A stretch of 64,000 nucleotides of DNA, taken from the NCBI GenBank assembly GCA_007570785.1, contig ML662449.1:10801907-10865906 (forward strand). The letters run 5' to 3'. A program made the translations under genes and the position numbers. The stretch comes from Antilocapra americana (taxonomy: Eukaryota > Chordata > Mammalia > Artiodactyla > Antilocapridae). Under the pieces are notes generated by a model. It worked only from the letters and a program-made list of their open reading frames with translations, was not told the origin of the DNA and made no database searches. Positions 21,794 to 31,384 of this stretch are shown piece by piece. The first letter of the stretch is position 1; the number at the start of each line of letters is the position of its first letter.

Positions 21794-22332
21794 TGGCTGC
21801 AATCACCATCTGCAGTGATTTTTGGAGCCCCCCAAAATAGAAAAGCAGAGACATTAGTTTGCCAACAAAGGTTCGTCCAGTCAAGGCTATGGTTTTTCCA
21901 GTAGTCATGTATGGATGTGAGAGGTGGACAGTGAAAAAGGCTGAGCACCGAAGAATTGATGCTTTTGAACTGTGGTGTTGGAGAAGACTCTTGAGAGTCC
22001 CTTGGACTGCAAGGAGATCCAACCAGTCCTTCCTAAAGGAGATCAGTCCTGGGTGTTCATTGGAAGGACTGATGCTGAAGCTGAAACTCCAATACTTTGG
22101 CCACCTTATGGGAAGAACTGACTCACTGGAGAAGACCCTGATGCTGGGAAGGATGGGGGCAGGAGGAGAAGGGAACAACAGAGGATGAGATGGCTGGATG
22201 GCATCACTAACTTGATGGACACAGGTTTGGGTGGACTCTGGGAGCTGGTGATGGACAGGGAGGCCTGGCATGCTGTGGTTCATGGGGTCGCAAAGAGTCA
22301 GACACGACTGAGACTGAACTGAACTGAACTCT
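21794..22332 (+). mobile_element. BovB LINE with inverted 5' segment
   Basis: From 21839 onward this is a direct-orientation BovB 3' end (GCAGAGACATTAGTTTGCCA to AGACTGAACTGAACTGAACT). The first 46 bp (21794-21839) are BovB sequence from slightly further upstream in reverse orientation (TGATTTTTGGAGCCCCCCAA). The composite is bracketed by a perfect 11-bp duplication GGGTGCTTTTA (21783-21793, 22333-22343). About 60 bp of BovB is missing at the inversion junction. This is the footprint of twin priming. Confidence 0.92.
21859..22188 (+). pseudogene. BovB ORF2 C-terminal fragment
   Basis: The 109-codon frame has the intact C-terminal signature ([59 protein letters not shown]), then shifts frame near 22160. 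No RT or endonuclease domain. Confidence 0.88.
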
Positions 22333-22343
22333 GGGTGCTTTTA

Positions 22344-22440
22344 AGAATGCTACTTGGGGAAAAGAGACTTTGAGCTTGACCCGAAAGTTTGAGAAAATTT
22401 TCCAGTTATGAAGGTTAATTCCAGAGTAATCTAAGAAGCA
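22344..22440 (-). repeat. L2 LINE relic, right part
   Basis: Continuation of 21585-21782 beyond the BovB insertion. Confidence 0.5.
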
Positions 22441-23020
22441 TAAGATAAAACTAGTACCTTTCTAGTACTTTACCATAAGTGAAAACTAGTACCAAATTTA
22501 CCTAGCTATCACACACTTTTTCTTATGTTGCTAATATTCTTTTTAAAGCTCTAAATTAAAGAAGTGCCTATAAACATTTTTTTTATTTTAAAGAGGTTTT
22601 TTAAAAAATGTTTAAGTATACTGATGCAGTTTTCTCTCTGAAATATTGTTCTAGAAGTAAGATACCGCAGATGTCTATTAGCTGGCTGGACTACTGATAG
22701 TGTAGCCATAATCCAACCTCATGTGGTTATGTCCAGCCATTCACACCCCACACACGCAGTATCAGCGTGCAGTCCAAGCCCTCAAACCTCACTGATCTAC
22801 AAAGGTGATATTTGCACATTTTGCACTCCCTTTCAGTCCCTTTCTCACAGGGTCTAGTGAGCACCAAGGTTCCATTCTACCATGCTCCTTTTTGTTTGTT
22901 TTGCTTTTCTTTCCTATCCCCACTTCCTTCTAGCTCCTCCCAGCACAGAGCTTACATCCTATTCCATCAGGGCCATGATCTCATTAAGAATCTTAATGTT
23001 TGAGACTCGAAGCTTTGCAT
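22441..23020. other. Unassigned interval
   Basis: T-rich and AT-rich, no repeat recognised. Confidence 0.5.
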
Positions 23021-23024
23021 TCTT

Positions 23025-23370
23025 TTTTCTATGGCTATCATACAAAGAACCAAAGTGGATAGCTTCAACCAGTGATTTACTTTCTCGTATCTCTGTAAGC
23101 TACAGGTTTAAGATCAAGGTGTTAGCAGAATCCTGCAGATTTCTTCCCTCCTTGAGAGAAGAGAGCTATCTTCTCTGTGTCTTCACATGGTCTTCCCTCT
23201 ATATATGTCTATATCCTAATCTTCTCTTCTTAAAAAGACGTCAGTCATCTTGGATTACTTCTTGCCTTATCTCCAAATATAGCCACATTCTGAGACTAGA
23301 GGTTAAGACTTCAATATATGAATTTGGGGGTGGGGTACACAATTCAACTAATAATCGTATTCAATTCACT
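23025..23370 (+). mobile_element. MLT1/MaLR-type LTR relic
   Basis: AGATCAAGGTGTTAGCAGAAT, TCTTCTCTGTGTCTTCACATG, CTTATCTCCAAATATAGCCA and AATTTGGGGGTGGGGTACAC occur in the order of MaLR LTRs (ERV-L-associated). No gag or pol is attached. The subfamily is uncertain. The long frame at 22882-23382 is incidental. Confidence 0.65.
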
Positions 23371-23539
23371 AAAATTCTCTGATCTTCCATTTCCATCTCT
23401 GTGGAAAGAGAGTCATAAGAGGATGTCTTAATATTTTCCAGTTCTACAAGAGCATGGCTAGAGATCACTGCGTTCCTACAGCATGTCCCGACTACTTCCC
23501 ATGGATATCATCAGATTGTCTCAGGGCCTGATGTCACGG

Positions 23540-23665
23540 CCAAAATAAGGCATGTAAATTCCCATTTGATCCACATGAGGAAGCTGAGATTCAGAATGGC
23601 TAGGTGATCTGACTAAAATCTTGTCGGTCAATCACAAGAGGAAAAGCTCTTCTGACTTCAAATGC
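23540..23665 (-). repeat. MIR SINE relic
   Basis: ACATGAGGAAGCTGAGATTC AGAATGGCTAGGTGATCTGA is a diverged reverse MIR core. Confidence 0.6.
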
Positions 23666-24031
23666 TGCATCTTATATAAAGAGTGAAAACAAGCTAACAT
23701 GTTAATGTCAGGTGTTAAAAAATGAATTTTAACATTAACTTTCTAGATATAATTTCATTAAGGACTGGTCTTGCTGAGTAGGTGTTTATCCTCATGGTAT
23801 TTTCAAGATGGCCAGGAAGGTTCTGCTGCTCAAGAATTTCACTTCCCTACTTGCTACAGCATGTCTGGAATTTTACCCTTTAGATATAAGTTCTGTAAAC
23901 CAAGATTTGGTTTTGTTTAATTTTATTAGTTTCAATGATGGAAATTCTCAAAGAAATACAACAGTAGAGAGATTAATAAATATGAATAATGAACCACTAT
24001 ATACTCATGATATGTACTCATATATGATTTT

Positions 24032-24328
24032 CTAAAGGAAATCAGTCCTGGATATTCATTGGCAGGACTGATGCTGAAACTGAAGCTCCAATCCTTTGGC
24101 CACCTGATGTGAAGAACTGACTTATTGGAAAAAACCCCAATGCTGGGAAAGATTGAAGGCAGGAGGAGAAGGGGACAATAGAGGATGAGATGGTTGCATG
24201 GCATCATCAACTTGATGGACATGAGTTTGAGCAGGCTCTGGGAGTTGGTGATGGACAGGGAGGCCTGGCATGCTGCAGTCCATGTGGTCACAAAGAGTTG
24301 GACATGACTGAGCAACTGAACTGAACTG
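24032..24328 (+). mobile_element. BovB LINE 3' fragment
   Basis: Starts CTAAAGGAAATCAGTCCTGG and ends GAGCAACTGAACTGAACTGA. It covers only the last part of ORF2 plus the 3' UTR. A possible short GTACTCAT repeat lies to the left (from 24014) and right, but it is not convincingly a target-site duplication. Confidence 0.93.
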
Positions 24329-24329
24329 A

Positions 24330-24810
24330 GGTACTCATCATCTAGTCGCAAAAATGATCAATATCAACCTTATTTCATCTCTACCCCATCAACTCTTCCC
24401 TTCACAGATAATTCTGAAGTAACTCCCAGATATTGTACATGTAAATATTTCACTGTGTATCTTTTTAAGATATAACCACAATACCATTATCACACCTTAA
24501 AAAAACTAATGATAATTTTATATAAATTAAATGTGAAGCTTTTAAAGTCTTATCTTTTTTGAAATGAAGCATATTGATATGTAACATTGTTTTAGTCTCA
24601 GGTATGCAATATGATAATTTGATATTTGCTATACACTGCGAAGTGATGAGTAACTACCATCTGTCACCATGCAAAGGTATGAAACATCCTCAGATTTCTA
24701 ACAATAATTCTTTACTAACATCAAATATTCACTCAGTGTTCATATTTCCCTCATTATTTCATAATTTTTTATAATTTGTTTGAATTGTTTCTAAGTATTA
24801 ATAAATTCCA
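24330..24810. other. Unassigned, AT-rich
   Basis: No repeat recognised. Confidence 0.5.
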
Positions 24811-24876
24811 AGGTATCAGTTATCTATTGCTGAATAACAAACCATATCAAGTCTTGGTGGCTTAAAACAATTTATT
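24811..24876 (+). repeat. MLT1-like LTR 5' end
   Basis: ATCTATTGCTGAATAACAAA CC...GTGGCTTAAAACAA is the start of a MaLR LTR. It is cut off by the SINE that follows. Confidence 0.65.
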
Positions 24877-25125
24877 GGACTTCCCTGGTGGTACAGTGGA
24901 TAAGAATCCACCTGCCAATGCAGGGGACATGGGTTTGATTCCTGGTCCGGGAAGATTCCACATGCCACAGAGCAGCTAAGCAACAGTGCCACAATTACTG
25001 AGCCTGCACACTAGAGCCCCTGAGTCACAACTACTGAAGCCTGCGTGCCTAGAGCCTGTGCCTGACTACAAGAGAAGCCATCACAATGAGGAGACAGCAA
25101 ACCACAACCAGAGGGTAGCCTCCAC
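24877..25125 (+). mobile_element. CHR-type tRNA-Glu SINE
   Basis: GGACTTCCCTGGTGGTACAG, CCTGCCAATGCAGGGGACAT, a B-box-like GGTTTGATTCC, then the CHR body (ACTGAGCCTGCACACTAGAG). Near full length. Confidence 0.9.
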
Positions 25126-25137
25126 TCTCCACTCTAG

Positions 25138-25346
25138 TTGTTCATTGTTCAGTCGCTCAGTCATGCCTCTGTGGATCCCGTGGACTATAACCCACCAGGC
25201 TCCTCTGTCCATGGGATTCTTCAGGCAAGAGTACTAGAGTGGGTTGCCATTTCCTTCTCCAGGGGATCTTCCTGACCCAGGGATCAAACCCACATCTCCT
25301 CCACAGGCAGGTCGGTTCTGCACCACTGAGTCACCAGGGAAGCCCA
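25138..25346 (-). mobile_element. Bov-tA SINE, antisense
   Basis: Body at left (TTCAGTCGCTCAGTCATG, ACCCACCAGGCTCCTCTGTC), tRNA head at right (ACTGAGTCACCAGGGAAGCC). Adjoins the CHR SINE almost directly. Confidence 0.92.
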
Positions 25347-25543
25347 TGTGTGGGTATGGGTATGAGCATAGTACAGTCCAGAACTTAATTCCAGAACTAC
25401 TCAGATTAAATTGCAGGCCAATATGGGATACATCTTGATCTTATACCAATCCTCCTCTTCTTTTATTATTCAGGCTCCAATCCTTTTTCGTGTCCTTGTT
25501 TACATTGATCCATGACAGGTCTGGTGAAGAACCTGCCAGGGTG

Positions 25544-25559
25544 AAGAGTGAGTGTTCCA
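25544..25559. repeat. Target-site duplication, left copy (partner 26258-26273)
   Basis: Perfect 16-bp match (14 bp if the two As shared with the tail are discounted). Confidence 0.9.
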
Positions 25560-25902
25560 CTGTTGGTGGGAATGCAAACTAGTACAGCCACTATGGAAAA
25601 CAGTGTGGAGATTCCTTAAAAAGCTGCAAATAGTCCTGCCATATGACCCAGCAATCCCACTGCTGGGCATATACACTGAGGAAACCAGAATTGAAAGAGC
25701 CACGTGTACCCCAATGTTCATCGCTGCATTGTTTACAATAGCCAGGACATGGAAGCAACCTAGATGCCCATCAACTGACGAATGGATAAGAAAGCTGTGG
25801 TACATATACACAATGGAATATTATTCAGCATTAAAAAAAATTCAGTTGAAGCAATTCTACTCAGATGGACGAAACTGGAGCCCATTATCCAGAGTGAAGT
25901 AA
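25552..25902 (+). pseudogene. L1 ORF2p C-terminal fragment
   Basis: 116-codon frame with [56 protein letters not shown] and [11 protein letters not shown]. Its apparent start codon lies in the flanking duplication and is fortuitous. It encodes only the C-terminal tail of ORF2p. Confidence 0.92.
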
Positions 25903-26257
25903 GCCAGAAGCAAAAACAACAATACAGTATATTAACACATATATATGGAATTTATAAAGATGGTAACGAGAGCCCAACATGCGAGACAGCAAAGGGAACG
26001 CAGATGTATAGAACAGACTCGTGGACTCTGAGGATGAGGGTAGGGGTGGGATGATATGGGAGAATGGCATTGAAACATGTTAATTATCATATGTCTAATC
26101 AATCGCCAGCCCAGGATTGATTCTCGGGGCTGGTGCATGGAGATTTCCCGGGGGGGAGGGAGGAGGGAGGGGGGAGGGAGGGGTTTCTGGAGGGGGAGCA
26201 TATGTAAACCCATGGCGATATCATGTCATTGTATGGCAAAAACAATAAAAAAAAAAA
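25560..26257 (+). mobile_element. Young 5'-truncated bovine L1
   Basis: 698 bp, starting CTGTTGGTGGGAATGCAAAC and ending with a pure A-tail (about 26247-26259). It is bracketed by AAGAGTGAGTGTTCCA at 25544-25559 and 26258-26273, a perfect 16-bp duplication (the leading As overlap the tail). The ORF2 C-terminal frame is open across 25552-25902, and the 3' UTR has a long G-rich block (26150-26196). A perfect duplication, clean A-tail and low divergence indicate recent insertion. Confidence 0.95.
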
Positions 26258-26445
26258 AAGAGTGAGTGTTCCAGCCAGCAGGTGAATACAGGCAGGTGAA
26301 AGTGTGCAGCGGCAAGCAGTCGCTGGTGTGTGAGAAGGTTTGCATAACAATTCATGCTGTATTTGCATGGAAAATGGCTAGAGGGCCAGGATTCTCTCCT
26401 TCCCACCTAATCCATGTGTTTCTCCCCAGGAGATACATCTTTATA

Positions 26446-26620
26446 TCATGGCTGAGAAACATGGGTTTGATCCTTGGGTTGGGAAGATCCCCTGGAGGGG
26501 CCATGGCAACCCACTCCAGTATTCTTGCCTAGACAATTCTACGGACAGAGGCACCTGGTGGGTTACAGCCCACGAGATCACAAAGAGTCAAACATGACTG
26601 AAGTGACTTAGCACACATAA
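26446..26620 (+). mobile_element. Bov-tA SINE, head degraded
   Basis: GGGTTTGATCCTTGGGTTGG, CAACCCACTCCAGTATTCTT, AAGAGTCAAACATGACTGAA. The 5' part of the tRNA head is barely recognisable. Confidence 0.85.
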
Positions 26621-26849
26621 GCGTTCCAAGATGGCAAAAGCAGATGATGCCAGGGGCCTCAGGTCAGGCCCAGAACAGTGTCATTTCCATCATAGGCTAT
26701 TGGTCAAAGTAAGTTAGGGTCAATCCACATTCAAAAGGACAGGAAAACAGATCCCATCTCTTGAAAGGAGAAGGACATAACTTTATAGTGATGGGAGGAA
26801 TTATTGCTGACTACTGGTGTTGAGGCTATTTGCCAGGAAATAATCACAT

Positions 26850-27225
26850 GCATCCATTGAAACTGTCTGACATGTTTCTTAAGTCATTTTTAATCTACAG
26901 GTAACTCCTTCACATTATTTTTCCTCTTGCAATGTTTTTGCTTGTTTAAAAATCAGTTGCTATTTCTCTAGAGTTTCCCAGAGTCTAGATTTGTGTGATT
27001 GCCTCTCTCTGAGTTTCCTAATAAGTTACTATGTTCTTTTATTCTCTGGAAATTGGTCATTAAGTCTAGAGGCTTGGTCAGATTTCAGCTTGATTTTCTG
27101 TTTTTCAAGGTGGAGTTGTTTACCTCCACTAGGAGGCCATAACTTGGTTGTTTCTTTTATAGTGATGCTATTAAACACTGATGATCATTATCTATCACTT
27201 GATCTGATTATCTGCAAACTACAGC
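26850..27225 (+). repeat. Ancient L1-type 3' UTR repeat, left part
   Basis: TAGAGTTTCCCAGAGTCTAG, GTCTAGAGGCTTGGTCAGAT and AGTGATGCTATTAAACACTG ATGATCATT match in order a long ancient mammalian repeat that I take to be an L1M/HAL1-class 3' UTR. The exact subfamily is not certain. Confidence 0.5.
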
Positions 27226-27440
27226 CTATAATCAAAATCTAGGCAGTGTACCCTGTTTTTGTAAATAAAGTTTTACTGGAATACAATTATATCCATCTGT
27301 TTACATATTGCCCATGACTGCTTTCACATTCCAACTGCAAACTTGAGTAGGTGCAACAAACTCTACATGGCCCACAAAGCCTAGGATGTTTGCTATTTGA
27401 TTCTTTACAGAAGTTTGTTGACTATTGATCAAGGTTAACT
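27226..27440 (+). mobile_element. hAT-Charlie nonautonomous element
   Basis: TGTTTTTGTAAATAAAGTTT TACTGGAATACA, CCATGACTGCTTTCACATTC, ATGGCCCACAAAGCC and a right end CAGAAGTTTGTTGAC. It sits inside the ancient L1-type repeat. Confidence 0.85.
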
Positions 27441-28260
27441 AAGATGGCAAAATCATGATTTTTCTAATTCTATCATTTTCTTTTAGTAACTGAAATATTC
27501 CCATAAAAAGAAACTTCTCATTAACTACATGGTAATCTAAGGAATAGATCATATCGGAAATGCAGGATACATGCTGGAGTCTTTCCCTCTACTTACCTGT
27601 TTTTAACGGGAGATAGCTCCTCACTATTCTCCAAAGGTGACCAATGATTTATTGAAGTTTTTTTGGTGTTTTTGTTTGTTTTGCCTTAAAGTACCACTAT
27701 GAACTCATTCCCGGTGATTAAATACATTGCATCCAACTTAAACTGTCCCATCTTCTATAAGTAAAGGTTTATTTAAATTATCTTCTGAATCTTTTTAAAA
27801 TAAGCCCCATATCATTGAGACCCTTGTTACTACCTGGTCTAACAAAGTGTTCCCCACTAATCTTGTACATTTCCTTTCCCATACATGGAATTACCCATTT
27901 CTCCAAATAGATGTGATCCTTTGGTGAGAAATGGTATCAAGTAAACAGCATCTGGATGCATGGGGTACACATTGACACTGGAGTGGTTATTATTTCTAAG
28001 TTTTTTTAGACTGGAGCTTGAAAATATGTCTTTTCTTAAAGAAAGAATATTATGAATTTATACTGATATTTCTCATTGAAATCCTGGACTATGTGATTTT
28101 CACTTTGTCTCATTGGTCCTACATCTTTATTTCCTTAAACCACTCTGAAAATCTCAATTTTAAACAAACCAAAATAAATATCCACTTGAATTATCACATA
28201 TATACACACAACAACAACTTCAGGATGGCAATGTCAGTGCTATAATCAGTAATGTGATTG
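27441..28260 (+). repeat. Ancient L1-type 3' UTR repeat, right part
   Basis: Resumes at TTTTTCTAATTCTATCATTT, then AAGAAACTTCTCATTAACTA, AATCTTGTACATTTCCTTTC, ACCCATTTCTCCAAATAG and a diverged GTGAGAAATGGTATCAAG. This is the same order as the left part's consensus, over more than 1.1 kb in total. Confidence 0.5.
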
Positions 28261-29020
28261 ATTTAAACGTTTAAGACATTTTTATAGTTCTTTTTCTCCA
28301 AGAATATATTCCACTGGGGTTTATCCAATCAAGTCACCCTGTTAAAAAGTTAAACTAATGTTTTTGATGAAACAGGATATTTTACCATAACCATTTCAAA
28401 ACAATTCAAATTGTTGAAGCATTGTTTTTATTGCCAAGTAACATGTGCAACAGTAACCATGGATCACCACCCAATCTCTGAACCACACGCTAGTAAGGAT
28501 TAGGGGTGGGGTGAGGTGGGGTCAGGCTCAGAAATGAGGTGTGTCCACTGTATACATGACAAACAAAAACAAGGAAAAAACTATTTCTTAGGAGGAAATA
28601 TGTTCTTTCATTTTACTTCCTTTTCAAAGTGCAAATTCGGTAGGAGATATAATAAACCAAGCTATCACTAGTAATTTACCCTTTTGTGCTAATGTGTTCT
28701 GAAAGAAACAGGAGAAGAAGTTTGAAGTCACTACCTAACCAAGGGCAGGGGAATCAAAGAAGAACGTGAAGGAAAGAGGGTAGAGCATGAAGATCCTCAA
28801 AATGCAGCTCAAAAATGTTTCCCTCATCCTACTTTTCCCCAGGGTCATCCTTTACAGGGCAACTAGATAGAGAAATAAGAGAGATTTCATGGTAGTCAAC
28901 ATCCTTAAGCCTACTTTAAATCACCAGATTGCTTTTGAGAGGCATGGCTTCCCCCCTCATAAGAACATTTCTGTTTCATTTCCTCATCCTCATCCTCTTT
29001 TCCGTCCTCTTCCTCCTATG
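28261..29020. other. Unassigned, probably single-copy
   Basis: No repeat or exon recognised. Confidence 0.5.
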
Positions 29021-29027
29021 CCTTAAG

Positions 29028-29245
29028 CCAGACATCAGCAATTCAACCCAACTGACACCATTTTTTGTAAATAAAGTTTCATTGGAACACAGCCAGGTGC
29101 ATTTGTTTACGTGTTGTCTATGGTGGCTTTCACACTTTGATGGCAAAATTGAAAAGTTGAGAAAGAGCCCGTTTGGACCACAAAGCCTCAAATATTTATT
29201 ATTTGGCTCTTTACAAGCAAAGTTTGCCAACATCTGCTCTAGACT
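29028..29245 (+). mobile_element. hAT-Charlie nonautonomous element
   Basis: GCCAGACATCAGCAATTC, TTTTTTGTAAATAAAGTTTC ATTGGAACACAGCCA, GTTGTCTATGGTGGCTTTCA, CCACAAAGCCTCAAATATTT, CAAAGTTTGCCAACATCTGC. Same family and orientation as 27226-27440. The 127-codon frame across it is incidental. Confidence 0.88.
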
Positions 29246-29524
29246 ATGGGTTGACCCTAACTTCAACCTTCTGGGGTATGGCTCAGCCTTTCTGAGCTCA
29301 AAATGTTGCTAAGATTTAACTTAAATGTGCCACTGAGAATAAGCTCACTCCTTAAATAGGACAGAATATGGGTTCTAGAAATTGAACTAAGGTTCAAGGG
29401 CAGTGCTTGTTGGAGGTGATTCAGTCACTTGTTCAGCTTGCAATTCCTGGAGAACTGTGAGGTAAAATAGAACTTATTTTAGCCAAAACACCACTAGAAA
29501 TCTCCAAATGTTTTAATTAACAGT

Positions 29525-29745
29525 AATAACATCCACTATCATTGCTCACTTTTCACGTGGAAGGCACCATGCTGTGCACTTTACAGGTGATGTATAATCT
29601 TCTTTCATTCTTTCATCAATCCTAGGAAGAAGATACTATGATTATCTACACTTCATAGCTGAGAAAACAGACTTAGAATAAGAAATTTACCCAGGGTTAC
29701 ACAGCTGGGAAGCAATGGAGCTAAAATGCAAAAACTCAAGTTTTT
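29525..29745 (-). repeat. MIR SINE
   Basis: Near-complete reverse MIR: GTGCACTTTACAGGTGATGT, CAATCCTAGGAAGAAGATAC, GCTGAGAAAACAGACTTAGA, TACCCAGGGTTACACAGCTG. Confidence 0.85.
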
Positions 29746-29849
29746 CCAGAGTCCATGCTTTAAAACCACTAAGCAATTACCACTTCTAAGCCAAGACACT
29801 GAAGTTTGCCATAGTTTCAAGTCTAGAATCTGTAGGGCTCCTGATCAGA

Positions 29850-30030
29850 ACCTCCCCGCCGGTCCAGTAGTTAAGATTCCAGGCTTCCAATACAAGGGGC
29901 ACGCACAGGTTCAATCCCTGGCTGGGAAACTAAGATCCCACATGCGACCTGGCTCAACCATAAAAGCCAAACAAAGAGACACAAGTGTAACACAACATTG
30001 TAAATCAACTTCACTAAAACATTTTTTAAA
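29850..30030 (+). mobile_element. CHR-type tRNA-Glu SINE
   Basis: CCGGTCCAGTAGTTAAGATT, GGTTCAATCCCTGG (B-box-like), GGAAACTAAGATCCCACATG, ending near AACACAACATTGTAAATCAA. Confidence 0.85.
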
Positions 30031-30239
30031 ACAATAGCTGTTGCCCTAAGGGCCTAGGACCCTTGGTGACTATAATTAGTAGAACCCCTCTCACATCCCC
30101 TAAATCACCCATCATGAACACACAACATGAATAGGAAAGAAATCTCTGTATTCTGAGACACTAAAATCGGGTTGTTACTGAATGAACCAGAGATCAAATT
30201 GTCAACAGTCACTGGATCATCGAAAAAGGAAGAGAGTTC

Positions 30240-30794
30240 CAGAAAAACATCTATTTCTGCTTTATTGACTCTGCCAAAGCCTTTGATTGTGTGGATCACA
30301 ACAAACTGTGAAAAATTCTGAAAGAGATGGGAATACCAGGCCACCTGACCTGCCTCCTGAGAAATCTGTATGCAGGTCAAGAAGCAACAGTTAGAACTGG
30401 ACATGGAACAACAGACTGGTTTCAAATCAGGAAAGGAGTAAGTGAAGGCTATAAATTGTTACCATGCTTATTTAATTTATATGCAGAGTACATCATGAGA
30501 AACACTGGGCTGGATGAGGCACAAGCTGAAATCAAGATTGCCAGGAGAAATATCAATAACCTCAGGTATGTAGATGACACAACCCTTATGGCAAAAAGTG
30601 AAGAACTAAAGAGCCTCTTGAAAGTGAAAGAGGAGAGTGAAAAAGTTGGCTTAAAACTCAACATTCAGAAAACTAAGATCATGGCATCCAGTCTTATCAC
30701 TTCATGGCAAATAATCGGGGAGACAGTAGAAACAGTGGCTGACTTTATTTTGGGGGGCTCCAAAATCACTGTAGATGGTGACTGCAGCCATTAA
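30240..30794 (+). pseudogene. BovB reverse transcriptase pseudogene
   Basis: Motif A is FIDSAKAFDCVDHNKL (the Tyr after Asp is Ser), followed by an in-frame stop at 30309-30311. Then MGIPGHLTCLLRNLYAG, FQIRKGVSEGYKLLPCLFNL (motif B region), YVDD at 30567-30578 with both catalytic Asp residues intact, and GLKLNIQKTKIM. A later in-frame stop falls in CSH*. Truncation plus stops make it inactive. Confidence 0.9.
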
Positions 30795-30937
30795 ATTAAA
30801 AGACGCTTGCTCCTTGGAAGAAAAGTTATGACCAACCTAGACAGCATATTAAAAAGCAGAGACATTACTTTGCCAACAAAGGTCTGTCTAGTCAAGGCTA
30901 TGGTCTTTCCAGTAGTCATGTATGGATGTGAGAGTTG

Positions 30938-30985
30938 AATAAAACCAACACGATAATGTAAAGGAAAAAATAAATAAATAAAAAA
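30938..30985 (+). mobile_element. L1 3' tip (about 48 bp) inside BovB
   Basis: AAAACCAACACGATAATGTA AAGGAAAA plus an AAATAAATAAATAAAA tail is the last part of an L1 3' UTR, as at 7344-7391. BovB stops at GAGAGTTG and resumes at AAGAAAGCTGAGC. About 7 bp (GACTGTG) of BovB is missing and no target-site duplication is seen. Confidence 0.85.
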
Positions 30986-31384
30986 GAAAGCTGAGCACCA
31001 AAGAATTGATGCTTTCAAACTGTGGTGTTGGAGAAGACTCTTGAGAGTCCCTTGGACTGCAAGGAGATCCAACCAGTCCATCCTAAAGGAAATCAGTCCT
31101 GAATATTCATTGGAAGGACTGATGCTGAAGCTGAAGCTCCAATCCTTTGGCCACCTGATATGAAGAACTGACTCACTGGAAAAGACTCTGATTCTGGGAA
31201 AGATTGAAGGCAGGAGGAGAAGGGGATGACAGAGGATGAGATGGTTGGATGGCATCACCAGTGCAATAGACATGAGTTTGAGCAACCTCTGGGAGTTGGT
31301 GATGGACAGGGAAGCTTGGTGTGCTGCAGTCCATGGGGTCACAAACAGTCAGACATGACTGAGCAACTGAACTGACTGACTGAA

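Larger units (their letters stand above)
30186..31380 (+). mobile_element. BovB LINE, about 1.15 kb, with L1 tip at 30938-30985
   Basis: Begins at CCAGAGATCAAATTG in the RT domain and ends GAGCAACTGAACTGACTGAC. A weak 9-bp ACTGAATGA match (30177-30185, 31379-31387) may be its target duplication, though it resembles the BovB tail itself. Confidence 0.93.

Noticed and set aside
22882..23382. 166-codon open frame
   Set aside because: It crosses an MLT1-like LTR relic, has no domain and runs through non-coding repeat sequence.
28929..29312. 127-codon frame with a hydrophobic start resembling a signal peptide
   Set aside because: Most of it is a hAT MITE (29028-29245); the hydrophobic part is pyrimidine-rich low-complexity coding.
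30791..31342. 183-codon antisense open frame
   Set aside because: It is the reverse strand of BovB ORF2. BovB copies repeatedly give such shadow frames (also 21780-22283, 11929-12405, 9352-9804).
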